11,338 bases of DNA from an uncultured Bacilli bacterium (GTDB lineage Bacteria > Bacillota_I > Bacilli_A > RF39 > UBA660). This document shows, one piece after another, positions 1 through 6,104 of this stretch. Within the stretch, counting starts at the first letter, position 1. Each line of letters begins with the position of its first letter. The notes under the pieces are model-generated. The model saw only the letters and a list, made by a program, of their open reading frames with translations, made no database searches and was not told the DNA's origin. Made by a program: the position numbers and the translations under genes. Location: the NCBI GenBank assembly GCA_947589375.1, contig CANQAO010000028.1, positions 1-11,338 of the forward strand, in the 5' to 3' direction.

Positions 1-926
1 AACAAGTAATCGTTCTTTTAAATCGCAGGGGTTTTTCAACTATTATAAGTTGTAATGAATGTGGTTATACTCATAAATGTCCAAAATGTGATATTCCACT
101 TACTTATCATAAAAGTTCTAATAGTATGAAATGTCACTATTGTGATTATACCGCCCCTAAACTTTTAGAATGTCCTGAGTGCCATAGTAAAAACATCAAT
201 TCTTTAGGCATGGGCACAGAAAAATTAGAAGCTCTAATTAAAGACAATTTTCCGCAAGCTAAAGTCGTCCGTATGGATATCGACACGACTAGAAACAAAG
301 GATCACATGCTAAAATCATTAATGATTTTAAAGAAGGTAAATATAATGTGTTATTAGGCACCCAAATGATTTCTAAAGGTTTAGATTTTCCTAATGTTAC
401 CTTAGTCGCGGTTATGAATGGCGATAGTTCTTTGAATGTGCCAGACTTTAGAAGTGCTGAAAGGACTTTTGAATTATTAAATCAAGTCGCGGGAAGAGCC
501 GGCAGAGGCGATAAAAAAGGCGAAGTAATTATTCAAGGCTTTAATATGAATCATTATAGTATTTTAGCGGCCAGCAAACATGATTATGAGCGTTTCTATA
601 AAGAAGAATTAAAAATTAGAAAAACTTTAAAATATCCACCTTATTATAATCTTTGTCAAATTAAAATAAGTAGTAAAAATGAACAAAAAGTTTTTGAAGA
701 AGCTGACAAAATTGCCTATTATTTAAGAAAAGAACTTAAAGATAATATTATTCTAGGTCCTAGTGCGGCCAGTATTCCTAAACTTAATAATACTTATTAT
801 GCCGGCATTATCATTAAATTTAAAAACACTAAGGATATCATTCAAAATTTAGAATTTATCAATAATAAATATAAAGTAGGTAATCAAGTGCGGGTAGAAG
901 TCGATTTAAATCCTTTAAAACTATAG
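1..926 (+). CDS. priA: Primosomal protein N' (PriA helicase), 5'-truncated by the window edge
   Basis: This is the C-terminal part (about 307 residues, read from base 3) of the PriA 3'-to-5' DNA helicase, which recognises stalled or repaired forks and reloads the replicative helicase. The frame is open to the left edge, so the usable ATG at 126 is internal. The visible part opens with the two-zinc cysteine cluster: four CxxC pairs at fragment residues 17/20, 26/29, 44/47 and 57/60, all eight cysteines intact. Helicase motif V (GTQMISKGLDFPNV, 119-132) and motif VI (QVAGRAGRG, 161-169, with the arginine finger region) follow, then the C-terminal domain. Full PriA is about 730-800 residues, so the DEAH motor core and 3'-end-binding domain lie outside. 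The next gene is fmt, as in many Bacillota, but the def gene often found between them is absent. Assignment is secure. Confidence 0.96.
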   Translation, partial: QVIVLLNRRGFSTIISCNECGYTHKCPKCDIPLTYHKSSNSMKCHYCDYTAPKLLECPECHSKNINSLGMGTEKLEALIKDNFPQAKVVRMDIDTTRNKGSHAKIINDFKEGKYNVLLGTQMISKGLDFPNVTLVAVMNGDSSLNVPDFRSAERTFELLNQVAGRAGRGDKKGEVIIQGFNMNHYSILAASKHDYERFYKEELKIRKTLKYPPYYNLCQIKISSKNEQKVFEEADKIAYYLRKELKDNIILGPSAASIPKLNNTYYAGIIIKFKNTKDIIQNLEFINNKYKVGNQVRVEVDLNPLKL

Positions 927-961
927 TTATTTTAAATTATTTATGGTAAAATAATTATAGT
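920..961. repeat. 15-bp inverted repeat spanning the priA stop and the fmt -10 box
   Basis: ACTATAGTTATTTTA at 920-934 is the reverse complement of TAAAATAATTATAGT at 947-961 except at one position (G926/T955, a G-U pair in RNA), with a 12-nt centre. The left arm contains the priA stop TAG (924-926). The right arm starts with the TAAAAT -10 box of the putative fmt promoter and ends one base before the fmt ribosome binding site. In priA read-through RNA it could fold into an AU-only hairpin. It lacks a U-tract, so a standard terminator is unlikely. It could instead be a protein-binding dyad over the promoter. Confidence 0.6.
944..952 (+). promoter_or_regulatory. Putative fmt promoter, extended -10 (TGGTAAAAT)
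   Basis: The -10 hexamer TAAAAT (947-952) is preceded by TGG, which gives an extended -10 element. With a 17-bp spacer the -35 position (924-929, TAGTTA) is poor, as expected when an extended -10 compensates. Transcription would start near 959, just before the AAAGGAGG ribosome binding site (962-969) of fmt. Read-through from priA is also possible. Confidence 0.55.
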
Positions 962-976
962 AAAGGAGGCTATGCT

Positions 977-1918
977 ATGGCTGAAATTAAAAATCCTCAT
1001 ATCGTTTTCATGGGCACGCCCGATTTTAGTGTCCCAGTTTTGGAAGGATTAATCCAAAACTATGAAGTAAAAGCCGTCGTCACACAGCCTGATAAACCTT
1101 TTGGAAGGAAAGGTGAACTTAGGCCATCACCGATTAAAGAAGTGGCTTTAAAAAATAATATTTTATGTCTGCAGCCTCATAAAGTAAAAGAAATTATCGA
1201 AGAAATTAAAAATATCAGTCCCGATATTATTATTACTTGTGCTTATGGACAGATTTTACCCAAAGAACTTTTAGACATTCCGAAATTAGGATGCATTAAT
1301 GTTCATGCTTCATTACTACCTAAATTACGTGGTGGGGCGCCTATTCATCATGCCATTATCGATGGTTATGATAAAACTGGAATTACAGTCATGTATATGG
1401 CTGAAGGTATGGATGATGGTGATATTATCAGTACCTGTGAGACTAAAATAACTGATACCGATACGGCTTCTACACTTCACGATCGCTTAAGTGAAATGGG
1501 TAAAAATTTACTTTTAGAAACTTTACCTAGTATTTTACAAAGAACCAATAAACGATTTAAACAAAATGAAAATGAAGTAACTTATGCACATGTGATAAAA
1601 AGAGAAGATGAAAAAATTGATTTTAATAAAAGTAAAATAGAAATAAACCATCAAATTAGAGGTTTAAATTCTTTTCCAGGGGCTTACGTTTTATTAGATG
1701 ACAAAATAATGAAAGTATGGTCTTGCCGTCTTAGTGATCAAAAATGTTCTAAAGCTAAAAATGGCGAAATTACAGCTTTATATAAAGATGGTTTTGGCGT
1801 TAAAGCCGCCGATGGCGAAATAATTTTTACAGAAATTCAGCCAGCCGGTAAAAGCAAAATGCCAGCTTTAAATTTTATAAATGGTCATCAAGATTTAATT
1901 GGAAAAATACTTAAGTAG
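977..1918 (+). CDS. fmt: Methionyl-tRNA formyltransferase
   Basis: Fmt transfers the formyl group of 10-formyltetrahydrofolate to Met-tRNA(fMet) in the cytoplasm, which commits the tRNA to initiation. The 313-residue protein has the family's usual length. The N-terminal Rossmann-type domain starts with IVFMGTPDFSVPVL (9-22). The formyl-folate site is in INVHASLLPKLRGGAPI (107-123), and the catalytic triad aligns as N108, H110 and D146 (in MDDGDI), equivalent to E. coli N106, H108 and D144. The C-terminal OB-type tRNA-binding domain covers about 206-313. The ATG is chosen because AAAGGAGG (962-969) lies 7 nt upstream; an ATG at 972 is out of frame. The stop TAG is fused to the ribosome binding site of the next gene, so the two are likely translationally coupled. 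Assignment is secure. Confidence 0.97.
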   Translation: MAEIKNPHIVFMGTPDFSVPVLEGLIQNYEVKAVVTQPDKPFGRKGELRPSPIKEVALKNNILCLQPHKVKEIIEEIKNISPDIIITCAYGQILPKELLDIPKLGCINVHASLLPKLRGGAPIHHAIIDGYDKTGITVMYMAEGMDDGDIISTCETKITDTDTASTLHDRLSEMGKNLLLETLPSILQRTNKRFKQNENEVTYAHVIKREDEKIDFNKSKIEINHQIRGLNSFPGAYVLLDDKIMKVWSCRLSDQKCSKAKNGEITALYKDGFGVKAADGEIIFTEIQPAGKSKMPALNFINGHQDLIGKILK

Positions 1919-1922
1919 GTGA
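1910..1922 (+). promoter_or_regulatory. Stop codon fused to Shine-Dalgarno (CTTAAGTAGGTGA), fmt to downstream gene
   Basis: The last codons of fmt (CTT AAG TAG) run directly into GTGA, so the AGGTGA Shine-Dalgarno sequence for the ATG at 1926 includes the stop codon. The identical 13-mer occurs at the end of ruvA (3607-3619). The terminating ribosome would release on the next gene's binding site, a typical set-up for translational coupling. Confidence 0.7.
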
Positions 1923-1925
1923 CGT

Positions 1926-2627
1926 ATGTTTAAAAGAATAAGGGAAAACGAAAAATACCAAAAAATAAAAGAGCTTTGGCAAAATCCGAAAACCCATTCG
2001 ATTATTGTTTTAATTTTTTGGTTTATTTTTATCGCACTAGTTATATTATTTTTAAGATTATCCGCACCAACGCCAAATACAAGTTCTAAACCTTTACCTA
2101 CAAGCGATAATTTTGAAAATATATATAGTTATGAATTTAGCTATTATGATAATCATACTATAGTTCATGGACAAGCTTATAATGATAAACAAGAATTTAT
2201 TTTAGGTAATAATAGATATTACTATGATGAAAATATATATCAAATAAATGGGGATAACGTCATTAAACAAAATTTAGATTTAGGCAATTTAAAAATCACC
2301 CCGAAAATGCTTAATAATTTATTAGGTAAATTAACGGGAACTGAGCAAGCAGAATATACTAGATATTTAGTTCCATTAGACCGCTTTATTAATTTATATG
2401 AAATTGATACGGATGCGGATCTTACTAAAGCAATGACTTATAATATTATCGTTGATGTTTATAAAAAAAATAAGGCTATTAGTAAAATTGTTTTAGATTT
2501 AACTAATTATCATATCTTTAGATTTAATAATAATATTAAAGAGAATATAACAATTTACTTTTATAACATCAATAAAGTAACTGATTTTACAAATGAATTT
2601 ACGAAAATAGTAGGAGGTATAAAATGA
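1926..2627 (+). CDS. Single-pass membrane protein with extracytoplasmic domain, function unknown
   Basis: I do not recognise this 233-residue protein. A basic N-terminal tail (residues 1-24, KR-rich) is followed by one strong membrane helix at about 25-45 and then an exported domain of about 190 residues, predicted N-in/C-out. There is no lipobox and no signal peptidase site. The exported part is rich in Tyr, Asn and Ile, has no cysteine, and alternates short polar and aromatic stretches typical of a beta-rich fold. A LolA/LppX-like sheet would fit the length, but that is only an impression. Start: ATG at 1926, 7 bases after the fmt stop, with AGGTGA overlapping that stop. Its own stop overlaps the next gene's ATG by 4 nt (ATGA), so the two membrane proteins are probably made together and may act together. 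Confidence 0.8.
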   Translation: MFKRIRENEKYQKIKELWQNPKTHSIIVLIFWFIFIALVILFLRLSAPTPNTSSKPLPTSDNFENIYSYEFSYYDNHTIVHGQAYNDKQEFILGNNRYYYDENIYQINGDNVIKQNLDLGNLKITPKMLNNLLGKLTGTEQAEYTRYLVPLDRFINLYEIDTDADLTKAMTYNIIVDVYKKNKAISKIVLDLTNYHIFRFNNNIKENITIYFYNINKVTDFTNEFTKIVGGIK

Positions 2628-2932
2628 CAATTCAACTTATAATTTTCTTAGCTGCTCTTGCAGCGGTAATTTTCTTTTTTAAAAACTTTAATGCCAGCAT
2701 TTATTTTATTGTTATCGTCGATATTTTCTTAAGGATTATCACTTATTTAAAAATGAATTATTTACGTAATGATGCCTTTAGTTTTTTAGGCGTAGTACCA
2801 GCGGATATTCCAACTATTTTAAATAGTTTTGAGTTAGGTGTTTTTAATGAAATATTAATGGTGCTTTATGTAATTGTTTATATTATTTTTGAAGTTCTTA
2901 TCATTAGATATTTTGTTAGAAGAAAATTTTAG
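2624..2932 (+). CDS. Small multi-pass membrane protein, function unknown
   Basis: This 102-residue protein is almost entirely hydrophobic, with likely membrane helices at about 3-20, 25-43 and 73-97 and a short loop (about 44-70, containing NYLRNDAFSFLGVVPADIP) between helices 2 and 3. The C-terminus is basic (RRKF), suggesting it sits in the cytoplasm. It starts at an ATG overlapping the preceding stop as ATGA, with a strong AGGAGG (2612-2617) inside the upstream gene, so it is translationally coupled to the single-pass protein before it. No family is recognised. The reading frame, ribosome binding site and consistent hydrophobicity make it a real gene. A weak hairpin terminator follows about 50 bases downstream. 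Confidence 0.8.
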   Translation: MTIQLIIFLAALAAVIFFFKNFNASIYFIVIVDIFLRIITYLKMNYLRNDAFSFLGVVPADIPTILNSFELGVFNEILMVLYVIVYIIFEVLIIRYFVRRKF

Positions 2933-2984
2933 AAACTATAGTGAAAAAATTTAAATTCTCCAAGGTTATATGAAATCTGGAATT

Positions 2985-3006
2985 AAGGCACCATAAGTGT
3001 CTTTTT
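2985..3006 (+). terminator. Weak rho-independent terminator after the fmt block
   Basis: AAGGCAC (2985-2991) and GTGTCTT (2997-3003) can pair over 7 positions, one of them G-U, around a CATAA loop. The right arm runs into a short T-tract (3002-3006, then CC and more T). The stem is weak, but the position between the end of the membrane-protein gene and the ruvA promoter is right. Confidence 0.45.
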
Positions 3007-3011
3007 CCTTT

Positions 3012-3027
3012 AAGAACATTTGTACTT
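3012..3027. promoter_or_regulatory. Candidate LexA (SOS) operator overlapping the ruvA -35
   Basis: AAGAACATTTGTACTT is a quasi-palindrome (12 of 16 positions symmetric) containing GAAC-N4-GTAC (3014-3025). That matches the Gram-positive LexA core GAAC-N4-GTTC at 7 of 8 fixed bases. It covers the ruvA -35 (3020-3025), where a bound repressor would block polymerase. ruvAB is LexA-controlled in Bacillus subtilis (established), so the site is plausible. The flanking bases fit the longer consensus poorly. Confidence 0.5.
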
Positions 3028-3048
3028 ATAAAGTAAATGTGATATAAT
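3020..3048 (+). promoter_or_regulatory. ruvA promoter (TTGTAC, 17 bp, TATAAT, extended -10)
   Basis: The -35 TTGTAC (3020-3025), an exact 17-bp spacer and a consensus TATAAT (3043-3048) preceded by TGA (extended -10) make a strong sigma-A-type promoter. Transcription should start near 3055, leaving a leader of only about 9 nt before the ruvA ATG, so the GGTGGT ribosome binding site lies at the very 5' end of the RNA. An imperfect dyad (ACATTT..ACTT / AAGTAAATGT, 3016-3040) fills the spacer. Confidence 0.8.
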
Positions 3049-3063
3049 GAAAGCGGTGGTAAT

Positions 3064-3615
3064 ATGTATGCATATATAAAAGGAATTGTAACAGATATTG
3101 AAAGTAGTTATATCATTTTAGATAATAATGGTATTGGTTATTTAATTTATACTGCAAATCCATATTCTTTTAATATCGGTGAAGAATATATGGTTTACTT
3201 ATATCAGAATGTTAGAGAAGATGAGATTAGTTTATATGGTTTTAAAACTAAAGAAGAAAAAGATTTATTTTTAAAACTAATCGGCGTTAAAGGATTAGGA
3301 TGTAAAATGGCTTTGCCGATGATTGCAACTGGTAGTACATCAGGTATCATCGATGCCATTGAACGCGAAAATGTTTTATATCTTAAAAAATTTCCGAAAA
3401 TTGGTGATAAAGTCGCTAGACAAATTATTTTAGATTTAAAAGGAAAATTAGTCTCTAAAGAAGAAGCACCAACCGATAATTTTGATGAACTTATAGAAGC
3501 CCTTAAAAGCCTTGGCTATAAGACATCTGATATTAACCGAGTTTTAAAAATGATTAATCCCACTGATGATATTGAAATGCAAATTAAAGAAGCTTTAAAA
3601 TTATTGCTTAAGTAG
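3064..3615 (+). CDS. ruvA: Holliday junction DNA helicase subunit RuvA
   Basis: RuvA binds four-way junctions as a tetramer and loads the RuvB motors for branch migration in recombinational repair. The 183 residues show the full three-domain plan: an OB-fold (1-62) starting with MYAYIKGIV and carrying the acidic pin E52-D53 in VREDEISLYGF; tandem helix-hairpin-helix motifs (LIGVKGLG, 72-79, and FPKIGDKVARQI, 110-121); and the RuvB-contacting domain III (about 138-183, starting FDELIEALKSLGY). It is slightly shorter than the usual 190-205 because the linker before domain III is only about 10 residues. The ATG at 3064 follows GGTGGT, and an ATG four bases later is out of frame. The gene is separated from ruvB by a small membrane-protein gene, which is not the usual arrangement. 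The promoter overlaps a possible LexA site. Confidence 0.97.
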   Translation: MYAYIKGIVTDIESSYIILDNNGIGYLIYTANPYSFNIGEEYMVYLYQNVREDEISLYGFKTKEEKDLFLKLIGVKGLGCKMALPMIATGSTSGIIDAIERENVLYLKKFPKIGDKVARQIILDLKGKLVSKEEAPTDNFDELIEALKSLGYKTSDINRVLKMINPTDDIEMQIKEALKLLLK

Positions 3616-3619
3616 GTGA
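3607..3619 (+). promoter_or_regulatory. Stop codon fused to Shine-Dalgarno (CTTAAGTAGGTGA), ruvA to downstream gene
   Basis: This is the second copy of the 13-mer seen at the end of fmt. Here ruvA ends CTT AAG TAG and the AGGTGA that serves the ATG at 3624 includes the TAG. Both copies use the AAG lysine codon just before the stop, in DNA that otherwise strongly favours AAA. Confidence 0.7.
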
Positions 3620-3623
3620 GAAA

Positions 3624-3953
3624 ATGATTTTAGTAGTTAATATATGTGGTTTATTAATTGTAATCGGTACCTGCCTGCTGGCACTATCTTGGCTTATCTA
3701 TGGTATTTTACTTTTAATTGGTAAATTTAAAAATAAAGAAATAGTAAGTGATACATTAAAAAAAAGCTTATATGTAATCACGACAATTCCCTTTATAGCT
3801 TCAGGTTTATATGTTATTAGTGTTTTATTTATTAAGGCCCCATCAACTCAAGAAAAAATTCTCATGACTATATTTGGCTTATTTTTAATTATTTATCCCT
3901 TAGTTAAATTAAGAGGTAAAATCCAAGATATTAATTACTTTGGAGATGTGTAA
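3624..3953 (+). CDS. Small three-helix membrane protein between ruvA and ruvB, function unknown
   Basis: This 109-residue protein has likely membrane helices at about 3-33, 49-70 and 77-95, a short basic loop (KFKNKEIVSDTLKKS, about 34-48) and a polar C-terminal tail containing RGKIQDINYFGDV. Positive charges flank helix 1 on its C-terminal side. No enzymatic motif is visible and I do not recognise the family. It starts 8 bases after ruvA with AGGTGA built onto the ruvA stop, so it is almost certainly translated from the ruvA message, then there are 101 bases to ruvB. Its position inside ruvAB is unusual. It may be a passenger that shares the promoter, or an envelope protein made under the same (possibly SOS) control; neither can be decided from sequence. 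Confidence 0.8.
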   Translation: MILVVNICGLLIVIGTCLLALSWLIYGILLLIGKFKNKEIVSDTLKKSLYVITTIPFIASGLYVISVLFIKAPSTQEKILMTIFGLFLIIYPLVKLRGKIQDINYFGDV

Positions 3954-4042
3954 TAGCCAAACACCCTTTTAAAGAAGAAAACGTGAACGCTAATAAAATA
4001 TGATTTGATGTAAATAGTTAATAATTATGAAAAACAAAGATT

Positions 4043-4050
4043 GAGGTGAC
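4043..4050 (+). promoter_or_regulatory. ruvB ribosome binding site that sets the start at 4055
   Basis: GAGGTGAC lies 4 bases upstream of the ATG at 4055. A GTG at 4046 is in frame but lies inside this Shine-Dalgarno sequence, so it cannot be the start it appears to be in a naive reading. Confidence 0.8.
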
Positions 4051-4054
4051 TAAC

Positions 4055-5077
4055 ATGGATGAAAGAGTAGTAACTAATCATGAACTTAAAGAAGATACTT
4101 TTGAAGGTACGATTAGGCCTGATAGTATTGATGAATATATTGGTCAAAAAGAAGTAAAAGAAAACTTAGAAGTTTTTATCAAAGCCGCTAAAATGCGTGA
4201 TGAAGCTTTAGATCATGTACTTTTATATGGCCCTCCGGGTCTAGGAAAAACCACGCTGGCCTATATCATCGCTAATGAAATGGGCACGAATATAAAAACG
4301 ACTAGCGGACCTGCTATCGAAAAAAGTGGTGATTTAGCCGCTGTTCTTTCGACTTTAGAACCAGGCGATGTGTTATTTATCGATGAAATTCATCGCATTC
4401 CGAGATATATTGAAGAAATTTTATATTCAGCGATGGAAGATTTTACTTTAGATATTATTGTTGGTAGTGATTCGTCAAGCCGTAATATTAGGATTGATCT
4501 TCCACCTTTTACTTTAGTGGGAGCGACAACAAGAGCTGGTGATTTAACTGGACCACTACGCGATAGATTTGGTATTGTTTCAAAATTAAATTTCTATACT
4601 GAAGATGAACTTAAAGAAATTATTATTCGTACTAGCCGTGTTTTAGAGACAAAAATAGATGAAAATGCCGCTATCGAACTAGCAAGAAGAAGTAGGGGTA
4701 CGCCAAGAATTGCCAATAGATTATTCAAACGTGTGCGTGATTATGCTTTAGTTATGGGTAGTGGAACCATTAATTTAAAAATTACCAAAATTGCTTTAGA
4801 TAAACTTAAAGTGGATGCTTTAGGTCTCGATGAAACGGATTACAATTTATTAAAATCGATTATTGATAAATTTAATGGTGGACCGGTCGGTATTGATGCC
4901 TTAGCTTCGTCTATCGGTGAAGAAGCAACAACCATTGAAGATGTTTATGAACCTTATTTACTGCAAAATGGCTTTTTAAAAAGAACTAGTCGCGGTAGAG
5001 TCGTAACCGAAAAAGCTTATCAGCATTTAAAATTAAAACAGCAATCAGAACTTTTTGGAGAAATCGATGAAGACTGA
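4055..5077 (+). CDS. ruvB: Holliday junction branch migration ATPase RuvB
   Basis: RuvB is the AAA+ motor that forms hexameric rings on either side of a RuvA-bound Holliday junction and pumps DNA through it. The 340-residue protein has every hallmark: Walker A GPPGLGKT (59-66), Walker B FIDEIHRI (108-115), sensor 1 GATTRAG (156-162), the arginine finger region LRDRFG (168-173), sensor 2 RGTPRIANR (214-222), and the C-terminal winged-helix domain containing FNGGPVGIDALA. Length is normal. The ATG at 4055 is chosen over the in-frame GTG at 4046 because the latter sits within the ribosome binding site. The 101 bases upstream hold no convincing promoter, so expression from the ruvA promoter is most likely. 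The 3' end overlaps queA by 11 bases. Confidence 0.97.
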   Translation: MDERVVTNHELKEDTFEGTIRPDSIDEYIGQKEVKENLEVFIKAAKMRDEALDHVLLYGPPGLGKTTLAYIIANEMGTNIKTTSGPAIEKSGDLAAVLSTLEPGDVLFIDEIHRIPRYIEEILYSAMEDFTLDIIVGSDSSSRNIRIDLPPFTLVGATTRAGDLTGPLRDRFGIVSKLNFYTEDELKEIIIRTSRVLETKIDENAAIELARRSRGTPRIANRLFKRVRDYALVMGSGTINLKITKIALDKLKVDALGLDETDYNLLKSIIDKFNGGPVGIDALASSIGEEATTIEDVYEPYLLQNGFLKRTSRGRVVTEKAYQHLKLKQQSELFGEIDED

Positions 5078-6089
5078 GGATTTTGACTATTATTTACCCG
5101 AAGCCTTAATCGCCCAAACACCGCTTCAAAAAAGAGACTCATCAAGACTGATGGTTTTAGATAAAAAAACAGGGGCCATTTCCCATCGCACCTTTACCGA
5201 TATTTTAGATTATATCGAAAAAGGCGACACGCTTGTTTTAAATGATACTAAAGTAATTCCCGCGAGAATTTTTGGCATTAAAGAAGAAACAGGCGCTAGT
5301 ATTGAACTTTTACTTTTAAATGAAGAAAATGGAAAGTGGAAATGTTTAGCTAAACCAGCTAAAAGAGTTAAAGAAGGCACCATTATTAGTTTTGGCGATG
5401 GCCTATTAAAAGCTAAATGTACAAAAGTATTAGAAGAAGGCATTAGATATTTTGAACTTATTTATCATGGCATTCTATATGAAATATTAGATAAGTTAGG
5501 GGAGATGCCACTCCCACCTTATATTCACGAAAAATTACAAGATAAAGATCGTTATCAAACAGTGTATGCGAAAAATATCGGTAGTGCGGCCGCGCCAACA
5601 GCGGGATTGCATTTTACCAAAGAACTTTTAGAAAAAGTCAAAGCAAAAGGGGTAAACGTTGTCTATATTACACTGCACGTCGGTCTTGGAACATTTAGAC
5701 CCGTAGCCGTTAGTGACGTTACCAAACATAAAATGCATAGTGAATTTTATGAAATGAGTAAAGATGCGGCCGACATTTTAAATAAGACTAAAAGAGAAGG
5801 CAAAAACATTATTAGTGTGGGCACAACCACCACTAGAACCTTAGAAACGATAATGAATTTATATGGAACCTTTAAAAAATGTGATGGTTTTACCGATATC
5901 TTTATTTATCCTGGATATCAGTTTAAAGCTATAGATAAATTAATTACCAATTTTCATTTACCCAAATCGACTTTAATCATGTTAGTAAGTGCTTTAGCTG
6001 GGAAAGAAAATATTTTAAAAGCTTATAAAGAAGCGGTAGCTCATGAATATCGTTTCTTCTCGTTTGGTGATAGTATGTTTATAAAATAA
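5067..6089 (+). CDS. queA: S-adenosylmethionine:tRNA ribosyltransferase-isomerase
   Basis: QueA transfers and isomerises the ribose of S-adenosylmethionine onto 7-aminomethyl-7-deazaguanine at position 34 of tRNAs with GUN anticodons, giving epoxyqueuosine. The 340 residues show the family pattern: MKTEDFDYYLPEALIAQTP at the start, NDTKVIPARI (59-68), PLPPYI (148-153), SAAAPTAGLHFT (173-184), ITLHVGLGTFRPV (201-213) and the C-terminal TNFHLPKSTLIMLVSA (294-309). An in-frame TTG at 5055 would add four residues, but GGAG (5057-5060) is correctly placed for the ATG at 5067 and the family begins MKxxDFDY, so 5067 is used. It overlaps ruvB by 11 bases, implying coupling. In many Bacillota tgt and yajC follow; here miaA does, so tgt must be elsewhere if the pathway is complete. 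Confidence 0.97.
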   Translation: MKTEDFDYYLPEALIAQTPLQKRDSSRLMVLDKKTGAISHRTFTDILDYIEKGDTLVLNDTKVIPARIFGIKEETGASIELLLLNEENGKWKCLAKPAKRVKEGTIISFGDGLLKAKCTKVLEEGIRYFELIYHGILYEILDKLGEMPLPPYIHEKLQDKDRYQTVYAKNIGSAAAPTAGLHFTKELLEKVKAKGVNVVYITLHVGLGTFRPVAVSDVTKHKMHSEFYEMSKDAADILNKTKREGKNIISVGTTTTRTLETIMNLYGTFKKCDGFTDIFIYPGYQFKAIDKLITNFHLPKSTLIMLVSALAGKENILKAYKEAVAHEYRFFSFGDSMFIK

Positions 6090-6104
6090 AAGAGGTGATA
6101 CATT

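Noticed and set aside
146..361. Minus-strand open frame of 71 codons inside priA
   Set aside because: It lies opposite conserved PriA zinc-cluster and helicase sequence and has no ribosome binding site or family resemblance.
4046..4048. GTG as the ruvB start
   Set aside because: It lies inside the GAGGTGAC ribosome binding site that serves the ATG at 4055.
3954..4054. Separate ruvB promoter in the 101-base gap
   Set aside because: TAAAAT at 3994-3999 has neither a -35 nor a TG extension, and TTGATG at 4005 has no properly spaced -10; read-through from ruvA is simpler.
5055..5057. TTG as the queA start
   Set aside because: It sits on the GGAG that serves the ATG at 5067, and QueA proteins typically begin MKxxDFDY.
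5210..5443. Minus-strand open frame of 77 codons inside queA
   Set aside because: It is antisense to conserved QueA sequence, with no initiation signal; a shadow frame.
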